Of a DNA stretch of 64,000 nt, positions 26,498-33,272 are shown piece by piece; within the stretch, counting starts at the first letter, position 1; each line of letters opens with the position of its first letter. The notes below the pieces were generated by a model, which did no database searches, was not told where the DNA came from, and was given only the letters and a program-made list of their open reading frames with translations. Position numbers and translations under genes: made by a program. Source of the stretch: Selenomonas sputigena (GTDB lineage: Bacteria > Bacillota > Negativicutes > Selenomonadales > Selenomonadaceae). Location: assembly GCF_026015965.1 (NCBI RefSeq), contig NZ_CP110383.1, forward strand, positions 653,808-717,807, written 5' to 3'.

Positions 26498-26974
26498 GTG
26501 GAAGTCGGCTATATGGGCGATATTGTCTTTGTCTCGTCGGAAAGTCGCTTGCTCACGCCGACAAAATACGAGCGCGAGAGCACGGGGAGATGGGCAGAGC
26601 ATGAACTGCTCATGCGAAAGCCCGTCAGTCAATACGGCGGCCCCGGACTGGAAAAGCTCTCGTTCAGCATCATCCTCGACGTGGGGCACGGCATCGACGT
26701 GCAAGAGCAGCTCAAGAAGCTCCGTACCATGCGCGACACGGGCGCGGTTTTCCCGCTCATCCTCGGCGGCAAGCCCGTCACGCAGAGCTATTGGCGCATG
26801 GACAGCATCAAGGAGACGGAGCATTATTGGGCGACCGACGGCAAGCTCATCCAATGCCGCGCGGACATCGCGCTCACGGAATACAACGACAGAAACGAGG
26901 TCGAGGAAACGAGTCTGGAAAGCAAGTACGGCAAGAAGGCGGACGATGAGAACGGCACGGCAGGAGGCGGCTGA
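26498..26974 (+). CDS. Tail protein U-like (P2 gpU family)
   Basis: A 158-residue protein with the gpU pattern: an N-terminal MGDIVFVSSESRLLTPTKYE, WAEHELLMRKPVSQYGGPGLE and a central LILGGKPVTQSYWRMDSI. gpU belongs to the tail tip/terminator group. GTG 26498 is the likely start; ATG 26513 is an alternative. The C-terminus is charged and Gly-rich. Confidence 0.82.
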   Translation: MEVGYMGDIVFVSSESRLLTPTKYERESTGRWAEHELLMRKPVSQYGGPGLEKLSFSIILDVGHGIDVQEQLKKLRTMRDTGAVFPLILGGKPVTQSYWRMDSIKETEHYWATDGKLIQCRADIALTEYNDRNEVEETSLESKYGKKADDENGTAGGG

Positions 26975-26975
26975 T

Positions 26976-27287
26976 ATGGTCTATCTGATCAAGGGGAGCG
27001 TTGGGGCAGAAGTAGACTTCGCGCCCGCTACTGTCGTCGAGGAGGTTATTCAGAACGTCCGTACGCTCCTTGCGACGATGAAGTTTTCCGTGCCGATGGA
27101 TCGCGATTTTGGTATTGACGGTACAGTGATCGACCGCCCCATCAATCTTGCTAAGGCGAGGCTGAGCAGCGAGATATTTCGTGCCGTGCGCCGCTATGAG
27201 CCGAGGGCGATCGTTGAATCCATCGAGTTTGAAGGCGCGGAAAGCGGGCGGCTGACGCCGATCGTGAAGGTGAGCGTTCGCGCATAA
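26976..27287 (+). CDS. Baseplate wedge protein W (gp25-like)
   Basis: A 103-residue gp25-like wedge protein. LLATMKFSVPMDRDFGID is the conserved T4 gp25/P2 gpW motif; the C-terminus (EPRAIVESIEFEG) also fits. gp25-type proteins link the sheath to the baseplate wedge and start contraction. It is followed by J and I as in P2. Confidence 0.88.
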   Translation: MVYLIKGSVGAEVDFAPATVVEEVIQNVRTLLATMKFSVPMDRDFGIDGTVIDRPINLAKARLSSEIFRAVRRYEPRAIVESIEFEGAESGRLTPIVKVSVRA

Positions 27288-27308
27288 AATCTTGGGAGGT
27301 GAAGCGAA

Positions 27309-28427
27309 ATGAAAATCAAGGACTTGGCAAAACTGACATTCGTTGACGCCGATCCGCAGGAAATGGAAATCCACATCTTGACGACGGTCGAAGGCCTCTT
27401 GAAGCGGAAACTCGCGCGAGCCGATCCGCTGCGACTGTTCCTCTTGAGTGTTGAAGCGCTGCTCATTCAGCAGCGCCTTTTGTTTGACCAAATGGCGAAA
27501 ATGAACCTTTTGGCGTATACCAAAGGCGACTATCTTGACCATATCGGCATCCTCGTCGGCGCGAATCGTCTGCCTGCGAGTCCTGCCAAAGCGACGATGA
27601 AGCTCACGCTGTCGGCGGTGCGCGATCAGGCGGTGATTCTCCCGAAAGGCGCACGGATCACGGCAGGCGACAATATCTATTTCGCACTCGACGAAGCTGC
27701 CATCATTCCCGCAGGAAGCCTCGCTGTCAGGGCGGCGGCGACCTGCACGGAAGAAGGCGAAAAGGGAAACGGCTACCTGCCGGGCGAGATCAACAAGATC
27801 GTCGACCCTGTACCCTTCTGGGCGGCGGCAGAAAACGTGACGAAGAGCGAGGGCGGCGCGGATACGGAAAGCGACGAAGCATATCGCGAACGCATCCAAG
27901 AAGCGCCGGAAAAGTTCTCGACGGCAGGACCCGCGCTCGCCTACGAATATCATGCCAAGGCAGCTTCCGCGCTCATTGTGGATGTCAGCGTCGACAGCCC
28001 CGCACCCGGCGAGGTCATCGTCTATCCGCTTCTGAAGGGCGGCGTGATTCCGGGTAACGAAATCCTTACGCTTGTTGACAAGAAGCTCAACGATCGCAGC
28101 ATACGCCCGTTGACGGACAAAGTGAGCGTCAAAGCGCCCGAAAGCGTCAAGTATGATGTCGATGTCCTTTACTACATCGACCGCCGCGACGCGACCGAGG
28201 CGGCGCAGATTCAGGCGCGCGCTGAAAGCGCCGTGCAGGAATTTATCGCATGGCAAAAAGAGCGTTTGGGCAGGGACGTCAACCCGACGGAGCTCTACTA
28301 CCGTCTGCGGGCGGCAGGCGTGAAGCGGGCAGAAATCAAGCAGCCTGCATTTACTGCCATGAACAAGAAGCAAGTTGCCGTCGCCGAGAGCGTCAAAGCG
28401 TCGTTCGGAGGGCTGGAGGATGAGTAA
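27309..28427 (+). CDS. Baseplate protein J
   Basis: A 372-residue gpJ-type baseplate arm protein. Family features: YTKGDYLDHIGILVGANRLP near residue 80, VGADTESDEAYRERIQEAPE-like segment near residue 190 (here GGADTESDEAYRERI), and VYPLLKGGVIPGNEIL. It overlaps gene I by 8 bp. Confidence 0.9.
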   Translation: MKIKDLAKLTFVDADPQEMEIHILTTVEGLLKRKLARADPLRLFLLSVEALLIQQRLLFDQMAKMNLLAYTKGDYLDHIGILVGANRLPASPAKATMKLTLSAVRDQAVILPKGARITAGDNIYFALDEAAIIPAGSLAVRAAATCTEEGEKGNGYLPGEINKIVDPVPFWAAAENVTKSEGGADTESDEAYRERIQEAPEKFSTAGPALAYEYHAKAASALIVDVSVDSPAPGEVIVYPLLKGGVIPGNEILTLVDKKLNDRSIRPLTDKVSVKAPESVKYDVDVLYYIDRRDATEAAQIQARAESAVQEFIAWQKERLGRDVNPTELYYRLRAAGVKRAEIKQPAFTAMNKKQVAVAESVKASFGGLEDE

Positions 28428-29157
28428 GGAACTACGGCACACATCGCTCCTCGACATCCTGCCGCAAAATCTCTTGAGAGACGAGCAAATCAAGGCGGCA
28501 GCACAGGCGCTCGACGCGGAGCTGCAAAAAATCACGGAAGCGACGAAAGAAGCTCTGCTCCTGCCGCGCTTGGACGAACTGCAGGAAGCGGTCATTGACC
28601 TCTTGGCTTGGCAGTGGCACGTTGATTTTTATGAACCGAACATGAGCCTTGAGACGAAGCGTCAGCTCGTCCGCGAATCCATCGCATGGCATCGTCTCAA
28701 GGGCACGAAAGCCGCTGTCGAGAAGATGGTGCAAGCCGTGTTCAGGGGCGGCATCGTTACGGAATGGTTTGAGTACGGCGGCGAGCCCTATCATTTCCGC
28801 ATAGACATTCTATCCGCGCCGCAGATAACGGCAGAGAATACGGCACGTTTGCTCAATGTCATCAACGCCTCTAAAAATATCCGCTCATGGCTGGATGAAA
28901 TCACCTATAGGCGTGACTTGCAGGATTCGATCCACTACGCCGCCGCCCCTACACTTCACGCGACCTACGAAATTAACCCGATTGTAGCGCGTGATGCAGA
29001 TGCAACAGCGAACCTCCATGCGGGCGGATTGCCGAGCGTATGCACGGAATATGAAGTCTATCCCATGTCGGTGCAGGATGCGGCATTGTCGCCGCATGTC
29101 GTCATCGGGGCAGCGATGGCGCTCCATCAAGCACATGAAGTCACAGAAAGGAGTTAA
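28420..29157 (+). CDS. Tail protein I
   Basis: A 245-residue P2 gpI-like wedge protein: LLPRLDELQEAVIDLLAWQW and WHRLKGTKAAVEKMV are family motifs. The region after residue 165 (YRRDLQDSIHYAAAPTLHAT) looks like an extension used to attach fibres. ATG 28420 overlaps the end of gene J. Confidence 0.88.
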   Translation: MSKELRHTSLLDILPQNLLRDEQIKAAAQALDAELQKITEATKEALLLPRLDELQEAVIDLLAWQWHVDFYEPNMSLETKRQLVRESIAWHRLKGTKAAVEKMVQAVFRGGIVTEWFEYGGEPYHFRIDILSAPQITAENTARLLNVINASKNIRSWLDEITYRRDLQDSIHYAAAPTLHATYEINPIVARDADATANLHAGGLPSVCTEYEVYPMSVQDAALSPHVVIGAAMALHQAHEVTERS

Positions 29158-29159
29158 TC

Positions 29160-29948
29160 ATGGCAAACTGGCAAAGCGGGCAGCTCACGAAAGCGGGGCG
29201 CGACCTGCAAATCAAAGTGGAGGCGGGACAATGCAAGCTTGAACTGACGAAAATCAAGCTCGGCGACGGCACAGAGGACATCGGCGCGATTGACGCCCTG
29301 ACCGATCTCGTCGGGCCGAAAGCCGTTTTTGACATCAGCAGCGTCGTCGCGAAAGACGGCATGTGCACCGTGACGGGCGTCATCTCCTCGTCCAACGTCA
29401 CGGCGGCGTTTTATGCAAGGGAGTGGGGGCTTTTTGCCAAAGACCCCGACAAGGGTGAAATCCTCTACATGATCTCGCTCGACCCGAATCCCGAGAGCAT
29501 CCCGCCGAAGACCGCCGCCTTGAAACAAGCGGCGACGTACGCAATGAACATTGTCGTCTCCAATGCGACGCATATCGAGGTGCGCATCGACCCTGCGGGG
29601 CTGGTCAACGCCTCCATGCTCGCGAATGGCGCAGGACTCGTACAGCGCAGCACGCGCTACGAGATGGGCGACATCCTCTACGATACGCAGCTCACGCGGC
29701 ACGACCTGCGCCTTGAGTGCGTGCAGGCGGGCACGACGGCGGCGACACTGCAGGACCTGAGCGACGTGCATCTCGGGCAGAGCATCACCGATGGTACAGT
29801 CGTCTGGCGAGTTAAGCGTCTCTACACCATCGATGGCGACATGTTTGAAATTGACACAGACGGCGGCATCATGCCGACGGCAGAGCCGCACTACAGCGTC
29901 AACTATGAGCTGGATGAGGACGGAAATATCATGCCAAAGGCAATGTAA
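29160..29948 (+). CDS. Tail fibre protein, proximal (tail-collar/DUF3751-like)
   Basis: A 262-residue protein. Residues 1-140 match the tail-collar fibre N-terminal domain that binds the baseplate (LTKAGRDLQIKVEAGQCKLE, then VTGVISSSNVTAAFYAREWG and FAKDPDKGEILYMI). The C-terminal third carries a domain (YDTQLTRHDLRLECVQAGTT) shared with other fibre proteins. It is preceded by an AAAGGAG ribosome site and followed by the fibre tip gene. Confidence 0.85.
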   Translation: MANWQSGQLTKAGRDLQIKVEAGQCKLELTKIKLGDGTEDIGAIDALTDLVGPKAVFDISSVVAKDGMCTVTGVISSSNVTAAFYAREWGLFAKDPDKGEILYMISLDPNPESIPPKTAALKQAATYAMNIVVSNATHIEVRIDPAGLVNASMLANGAGLVQRSTRYEMGDILYDTQLTRHDLRLECVQAGTTAATLQDLSDVHLGQSITDGTVVWRVKRLYTIDGDMFEIDTDGGIMPTAEPHYSVNYELDEDGNIMPKAM

Positions 29949-29965
29949 GAAAGGATTGGTGACAC

Positions 29966-30496
29966 ATGGCAACAAGAAACTACGTCCCGCGTGCAAATGG
30001 GGAAGGCAGCATCGGGACGGAAAAGAAGCGCTGGGGAGCGATATTCGCCGAAAAGGTCGCAGTCAAGGCGCTCGAAGTAATCGGAGGTGGGACGGAGAAT
30101 GATGCGCAGCCTGCAACGGTCGGGTGGGTGAAACAAGGCTTTGAGAAGTTATTGAAGTCTACCATTGAAGCGTCTGGAATAAGAGTGATGGTCGGTCACA
30201 ATGCGAGCTATGTCTGCTTCGGAAATCTTTTCGGCAATCTGACCATCCAGTGGGGAACGCTGGGGTGGGATGTTGGGAAATTTTATAAAGATGTAGTGTA
30301 TCCTATATCCTATCGAAAATCGTGCAGGACAATCGTTGCAGATACCTCTTTCAACGTTGGAGAAAATGGTATTTCGGAATTAGATAAAAGCATACATCTC
30401 TTAATTGATGAAGGAAAATCTGACCTGACGAAATGTAGAATAACAAGCTCGATGACGGACGTTGGGGCATTTTCCTATTTATCTATTGGGCTCTGA
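29966..30496 (+). CDS. Tail fibre distal/receptor-binding protein
   Basis: A 176-residue protein. Residues 1-45 (GSIGTEKKRWGAIFAEKVAV) match the adaptor found on many Firmicute phage fibres. Residues 85-176 look like a gp53-type receptor-binding domain: LTIQWGTLGWDVGKFYKDVV, a beta-rich body and an aromatic end (FSYLSIGL). The 3' half is visibly richer in A/T than its neighbours, as expected of a swapped host-range tip. The function is inferred from layout. Confidence 0.7.
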   Translation: MATRNYVPRANGEGSIGTEKKRWGAIFAEKVAVKALEVIGGGTENDAQPATVGWVKQGFEKLLKSTIEASGIRVMVGHNASYVCFGNLFGNLTIQWGTLGWDVGKFYKDVVYPISYRKSCRTIVADTSFNVGENGISELDKSIHLLIDEGKSDLTKCRITSSMTDVGAFSYLSIGL

Positions 30497-30508
30497 GGAG
30501 GATGACAA

Positions 30509-30886
30509 ATGGCAGAGATTTTAGCCAAATTTGACGCACAAGGCAGACGCCTTGCCACAGTGCTCTTTGGCATTCACTACACGGCCGATGCAGAGCGGCA
30601 GACATACATCCATAACGGCTACATCCTCATCTCCGATGAGGACTACCAGCACTACATCGGTAATCGCGGAATGGGTGACAACGGTACGGGCTACATCCGC
30701 GACCCAAAGACGGGAAAGCCTGTCTCCGCGCCGCCCGCGCCGCCTGTGGAGGAAGAGCCACAAGAGCTGCCCGTCGACCAAGAACGCCTCGCCGTCTACG
30801 AGGCCATGGCTGCGCAGGAGGAACGTCTTGCGACGTATGCAGAGCGCATCGCAGCGCTCGAAGCGAAGGGGGGTGAAGGAAAATGA
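30509..30886 (+). CDS. Tail fibre-associated protein
   Basis: A 125-residue protein with an N-terminal globular part (FDAQGRRLATVLFGIHYTAD, DEDYQHYIG), a Pro-rich linker (PPAPPVEEEPQEL) and a C-terminal coiled coil (RLATYAERIAALEAK). The layout and position suggest a fibre assembly factor or a short fibre subunit. The stop overlaps the next start (ATGA). Confidence 0.6.
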   Translation: MAEILAKFDAQGRRLATVLFGIHYTADAERQTYIHNGYILISDEDYQHYIGNRGMGDNGTGYIRDPKTGKPVSAPPAPPVEEEPQELPVDQERLAVYEAMAAQEERLATYAERIAALEAKGGEGK

Positions 30887-31035
30887 AGAAGTGGGCTTAT
30901 ATGATTCCCATCTACGCCTACCTTGTACGGCGCAAAACGTGGGCAATCTCCGAAGAGGACAAACAGGAGGGGCAGAAGGTCGTACCCGAGGTCTACCGTG
31001 ACGACGTTGCCGCATACCTCGTCGAGCACGCGTAG
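30883..31035 (+). CDS. CD1375/XkdX-like small phage protein
   Basis: A 50-residue protein starting MKKWAYMIPIYAYLVRRKTW and ending DVAAYLVEHA. This matches the short proteins found between fibre and holin genes in Firmicute phages (XkdX/CD1375 type). The function is not known. The start overlaps the stop of the previous gene and a terminator follows. Confidence 0.7.
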   Translation: MKKWAYMIPIYAYLVRRKTWAISEEDKQEGQKVVPEVYRDDVAAYLVEHA

Positions 31036-31052
31036 GACGTGTGAGGATCAAG

Positions 31053-31087
31053 AAGAGCCGCTGTAGTGATACGGCGGCTCTTGTATT
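31053..31087 (+). terminator. Hairpin terminator between tail and lysis genes
   Basis: AAGAGCCGC (31053-31061) pairs with GCGGCTCTT (31074-31082), followed by GTATTT. The T tract is weak, so some read-through into the lysis genes is expected. Confidence 0.65.
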
Positions 31088-31109
31088 TGCAGAGAGGAGA
31101 GGGTAAAGA

Positions 31110-31556
31110 TTGAATGAAGTCATCGTGTTCCTGCGTGAGCTTATCCCAACACAGGTGCAGATTGAATGGGGGGCGATTGCCTCGGTGGTGGGGGCTGCCG
31201 TGTCGTATGCGCTCGGCTGGAACGGTGTTTTGGAAGCGCTCTTGTGCGCCATGGTACTAGATTACCTGTCCGGTTTGCTCGCGGCATACATCAATCCGCA
31301 CATGATGCTGGACAGCCGTCGAGGGTTTCGCGGCATTGGCAAGAAGATCATGATCCTGCTGCTCGTGTCCCTTGCGCATTTTGCGGATTACGCGACGGGG
31401 CAGACCATCGTGCAGACCATCGCCGTATGGTTCTTCCTCGGCAACGAGGGGCTGAGCATTTTGGAAAATGCCGCCAATGCGGGCGTGCCAGTGCCAGAGA
31501 AGCTGAAAAAGACACTCGAACAGCTCAAGAGCGAGAAGGGAGGACGCGAGAAATGA
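31110..31556 (+). CDS. Phage holin (toxin secretion/phage lysis holin family)
   Basis: A 148-residue membrane protein. Hydrophobic segments lie around AIASVVGAAVSYALGW, VLEALLCAMVLDYLSGLLAA and KKIMILLLVSLAHFADYATG. The DYLSGLLAAYINP motif and charged C-terminal tail (KKTLEQLKSEKGGREK) match this holin family. It forms the pores that release the amidase at lysis time. The start is TTG 31110 after AGAGGAGAGGG; the stop overlaps the next start. Confidence 0.85.
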   Translation: MNEVIVFLRELIPTQVQIEWGAIASVVGAAVSYALGWNGVLEALLCAMVLDYLSGLLAAYINPHMMLDSRRGFRGIGKKIMILLLVSLAHFADYATGQTIVQTIAVWFFLGNEGLSILENAANAGVPVPEKLKKTLEQLKSEKGGREK

Positions 31557-31693
31557 CGCGCGAGGAGTGGCAGGAGCTTTGGACAAGCTATTATGCGTTT
31601 CTCGCCATCGCCACGAGAGTAGGATTTTATAGCGACGAACTCAAGCGGATGGAGTCGTCCCTTTGGGCGTGTCGTCCGCTGAAGAAAGGATGA
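31553..31693 (+). CDS. Small lysis-cassette protein
   Basis: A 46-residue protein (MTREEWQELWTSYYAFLAIA at the start) tightly coupled on both sides: ATGA overlaps the holin stop and its own TGA overlaps the amidase start. No transmembrane segment is clear. It may modulate holin or amidase timing, which is only a guess from location. Confidence 0.6.
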   Translation: MTREEWQELWTSYYAFLAIATRVGFYSDELKRMESSLWACRPLKKG

Positions 31694-32226
31694 TTGAAGT
31701 GAAAGTGTTTTTGAACCCGGGGCATGCGCCGGACGGTAATCCCGATCCGGGTGCTTGCGGTTGCGGCCTCAGGGAGTGCGATGTGGCAAAGAGTGTCGCC
31801 GATCTCGTGGAGCACTATCTAGTAGGTGCGGGTGTCGAGGTCGTCGGCAATCTGCAGGATGACAGTCTCTATACGATCACAAGCACGGCCAACGAGAGCG
31901 AGGCGGATGTTTTTGTGTCGATCCACTGCAATGCCTTTAATGGAAATGCGAACGGCACGGAGAGCTGTGTTTATCCCGGCAGCACGCGCAGCGGTCGGCT
32001 CGGCAACTGCATCCAGCGGCAGATCGTGGACAGCCTTGACACTACAGATCGCGGGCTCAAGGATCGCCCCGGACTCTATGTCCTCAAGCACACTGACATG
32101 CCCGCCGTGCTCGTCGAGCTTGCCTTTATCGACAATGAGGACGATGCCGCGCTCCTGCGTGACAATCAGGACGACTTCGCCCGCGCCATCGCGCGAGGCG
32201 TGACGGACTACGAGCAGATGCTGTGA
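31690..32226 (+). CDS. N-acetylmuramoyl-L-alanine amidase (endolysin)
   Basis: A 178-residue Amidase_3 enzyme that cuts the amide bond between MurNAc and the stem peptide. Zinc ligands and the catalytic Glu are placed as in the family: His in FLNPGHAPDG, His in FVSIHCNAFNG and Glu in PAVLVELAFIDN. There is no signal peptide, so the holin is needed for access. ATG 31690 is chosen because it overlaps the upstream stop. Confidence 0.9.
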   Translation: MIEVKVFLNPGHAPDGNPDPGACGCGLRECDVAKSVADLVEHYLVGAGVEVVGNLQDDSLYTITSTANESEADVFVSIHCNAFNGNANGTESCVYPGSTRSGRLGNCIQRQIVDSLDTTDRGLKDRPGLYVLKHTDMPAVLVELAFIDNEDDAALLRDNQDDFARAIARGVTDYEQML

Positions 32227-32532
32227 GGCGACGGGCGAAAAAGGAGGCACGAGAGCCGCCCGAGCAAACGGAGTGGCACGACCTCGTGCGGTTGGACGCC
32301 ATGCAAGATTTTGCCGCATGGCTGTCCGAGCCGCGGCAGGGTTGGTCAATAGACGCCTGCAGAGGGAGAGCTGCTGCGGGCGCATCGGTATGGGCGGTGC
32401 ATCGTCGTCGCCTGGGACGAGCGCAGGGGAGCGACAGTCTGCCCAAGGGCGGTCATGGTGCTCTGGTATGCGTTTGTGTTTGATGCGTCGTTAAACCCTA
32501 ATAACGACAATTTTGAAACTTGTAACAAATAA
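32223..32532 (+). pseudogene. Phage protein broken by (or using) a +1 frameshift
   Basis: The frame from GTG 32223 (overlapping the amidase stop) reads sensibly to about residue 43 (EWHDLVRLDAMQDFAAWLSE). After about base 32,350 the sensible sequence continues in the +1 frame (ELLRAHRYGRCIVVAWDERR, then VMVLWYAFVFDAS) to a stop at 32530. One inserted base near 32,350 explains this. It could be a mutation, a sequencing error or true +1 frameshifting. No family is recognised. Confidence 0.5.
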
Positions 32533-32560
32533 TAACCAAATTATCGTTATTTTGGTTATT
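32531..32560 (+). promoter_or_regulatory. Inverted repeat upstream of the last phage gene
   Basis: AATAACCAAA (32531-32540) is the perfect complement of TTTGGTTATT (32551-32560), with a 10-bp A/T-rich spacer. No T run follows, so an operator is more likely than a terminator. It overlaps the end of the frameshifted gene and lies 80 bp before the next start. Confidence 0.45.
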
Positions 32561-32640
32561 GCAACCTGTAAGTATGTTTTACATGTTCACCGTAAAAGTT
32601 GAAAGTTTCAAGGGAAAGAACAGAGAGGAGTAAAAAAATC

Positions 32641-32928
32641 ATGAGCAAGTGGACGGACATCAGGGACAACATTGTCAAGGAGCTTAATGTTGATCGTGTC
32701 ACAGAGGACGTCAAGCAGCGTGTGACTCGCGCGATCTTGAGCGAGGGCGTGCCGCTGGTCGAGCAGGCCGTGGACAAGTTTGTGGCGCAGATCAAAGAGC
32801 AGTCCAAGGAGGAGCATGGCTGGTGCTACTGGCGTGACGCTGTAGTATTGCCGACGGTCATGCAGGGAGCAGTGTGGCTGGTCAAGATGGTTCTGACCAA
32901 GACGCTCGCGCCGACGGAACAGGCGTAA
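32641..32928 (+). CDS. Hypothetical phage protein
   Basis: A 95-residue protein starting MSKWTDIRDNIVKELNVDRV. It is amphipathic and helical, with a hydrophobic segment near the C-terminus (AVVLPTVMQGAVWLVKMVLT) that could insert into membrane. A good AGAGAGGAG ribosome site precedes ATG 32641. It is the last gene before a strong terminator. A lysis accessory role is possible but unproven. Confidence 0.6.
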   Translation: MSKWTDIRDNIVKELNVDRVTEDVKQRVTRAILSEGVPLVEQAVDKFVAQIKEQSKEEHGWCYWRDAVVLPTVMQGAVWLVKMVLTKTLAPTEQA

Positions 32929-32937
32929 GGCAATCGC

Positions 32938-32975
32938 AACGGCCCCGAGGCTTTGGCTTTGGGGCCGTTTTTTAT
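32938..32975 (+). terminator. Strong intrinsic terminator at the end of the phage late operon
   Basis: CGGCCCC (32940-32946) pairs with GGGGCCG (32961-32967) and is followed by TTTTTT. It separates the late operon from the accessory module. Confidence 0.85.
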
Positions 32976-32984
32976 TTGGGGTAG

Positions 32985-33013
32985 TTGACAGAATATTGAG
33001 ATTGGACTATAAT
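32985..33013 (+). promoter_or_regulatory. Perfect consensus sigma-70 promoter
   Basis: TTGACA at 32985-32990 and TATAAT at 33008-33013 with a 17-bp spacer: every base is consensus. Transcription should start near 33020 and produce the structured RNA that follows. Such a strong promoter is unusual within a prophage unless the product is made in the lysogen. Confidence 0.85.
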
Positions 33014-33019
33014 AAAAAT

Positions 33020-33188
33020 GCAAGACAGCTCGCCTAGAAGCGGGCTGGTCGCCTCGTAGAGGCGCGGATTAGAATAGCGAAATAAAAATGGTGTCTATTG
33101 CAAATGAGTGGGAACACTCAAACGGGCGGAGACGCCAGCAAAAATGGAGAGTGTCGAAAAGGCCTCTCCATTTTTGCTTTTTATTTTT
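33020..33188 (+). ncRNA. Structured non-coding RNA of unknown class
   Basis: A transcript of about 165 nt between a perfect promoter and an intrinsic terminator, without a convincing reading frame. Helix 1: AGCTCGC (33027-33033) with GCGGGCT (33040-33046), extended by GAC/GTC. Helix 2: GCCTC/GAGGC (33051-33063). Helix 3: TGAGTG/CACTCA (33105-33120) with a GGAA tetraloop. Helix 4: GGCG/CGCC (33126-33137) with a GAGA tetraloop. TTGC and GCAA close helices 3 and 4 into a three-way junction. Terminator: a 12-bp stem (33140-33151 with 33164-33175) plus a T-rich tail. I do not recognise the class. Confidence 0.7.
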
Positions 33189-33208
33189 ACAAAAAGTTAA
33201 AAAGCCTC

Positions 33209-33254
33209 TTGACATATCAATGATTTATATGCTAGCATATATATGCTAGCATAT
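33209..33254 (+). promoter_or_regulatory. Promoter with tandem palindromic operators, copy 1
   Basis: A TTGACA -35 box (33209-33214) is followed by two abutting perfect 14-bp palindromes ATATGCTAGCATAT (33227-33240 and 33241-33254) that cover the -10 region. A protein bound there would block RNA polymerase. The same arrangement recurs at 38170. The ribbon-helix-helix protein at 37982 is the likely binder. Confidence 0.75.
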
Positions 33255-33272
33255 AAATAGGGAGGGCTTAAG

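Noticed and set aside
33020-33188. The structured RNA considered as a retron msr-msd
   Set aside because: No reverse transcriptase gene lies nearby, and the flanking inverted repeats needed for a retron are not seen.
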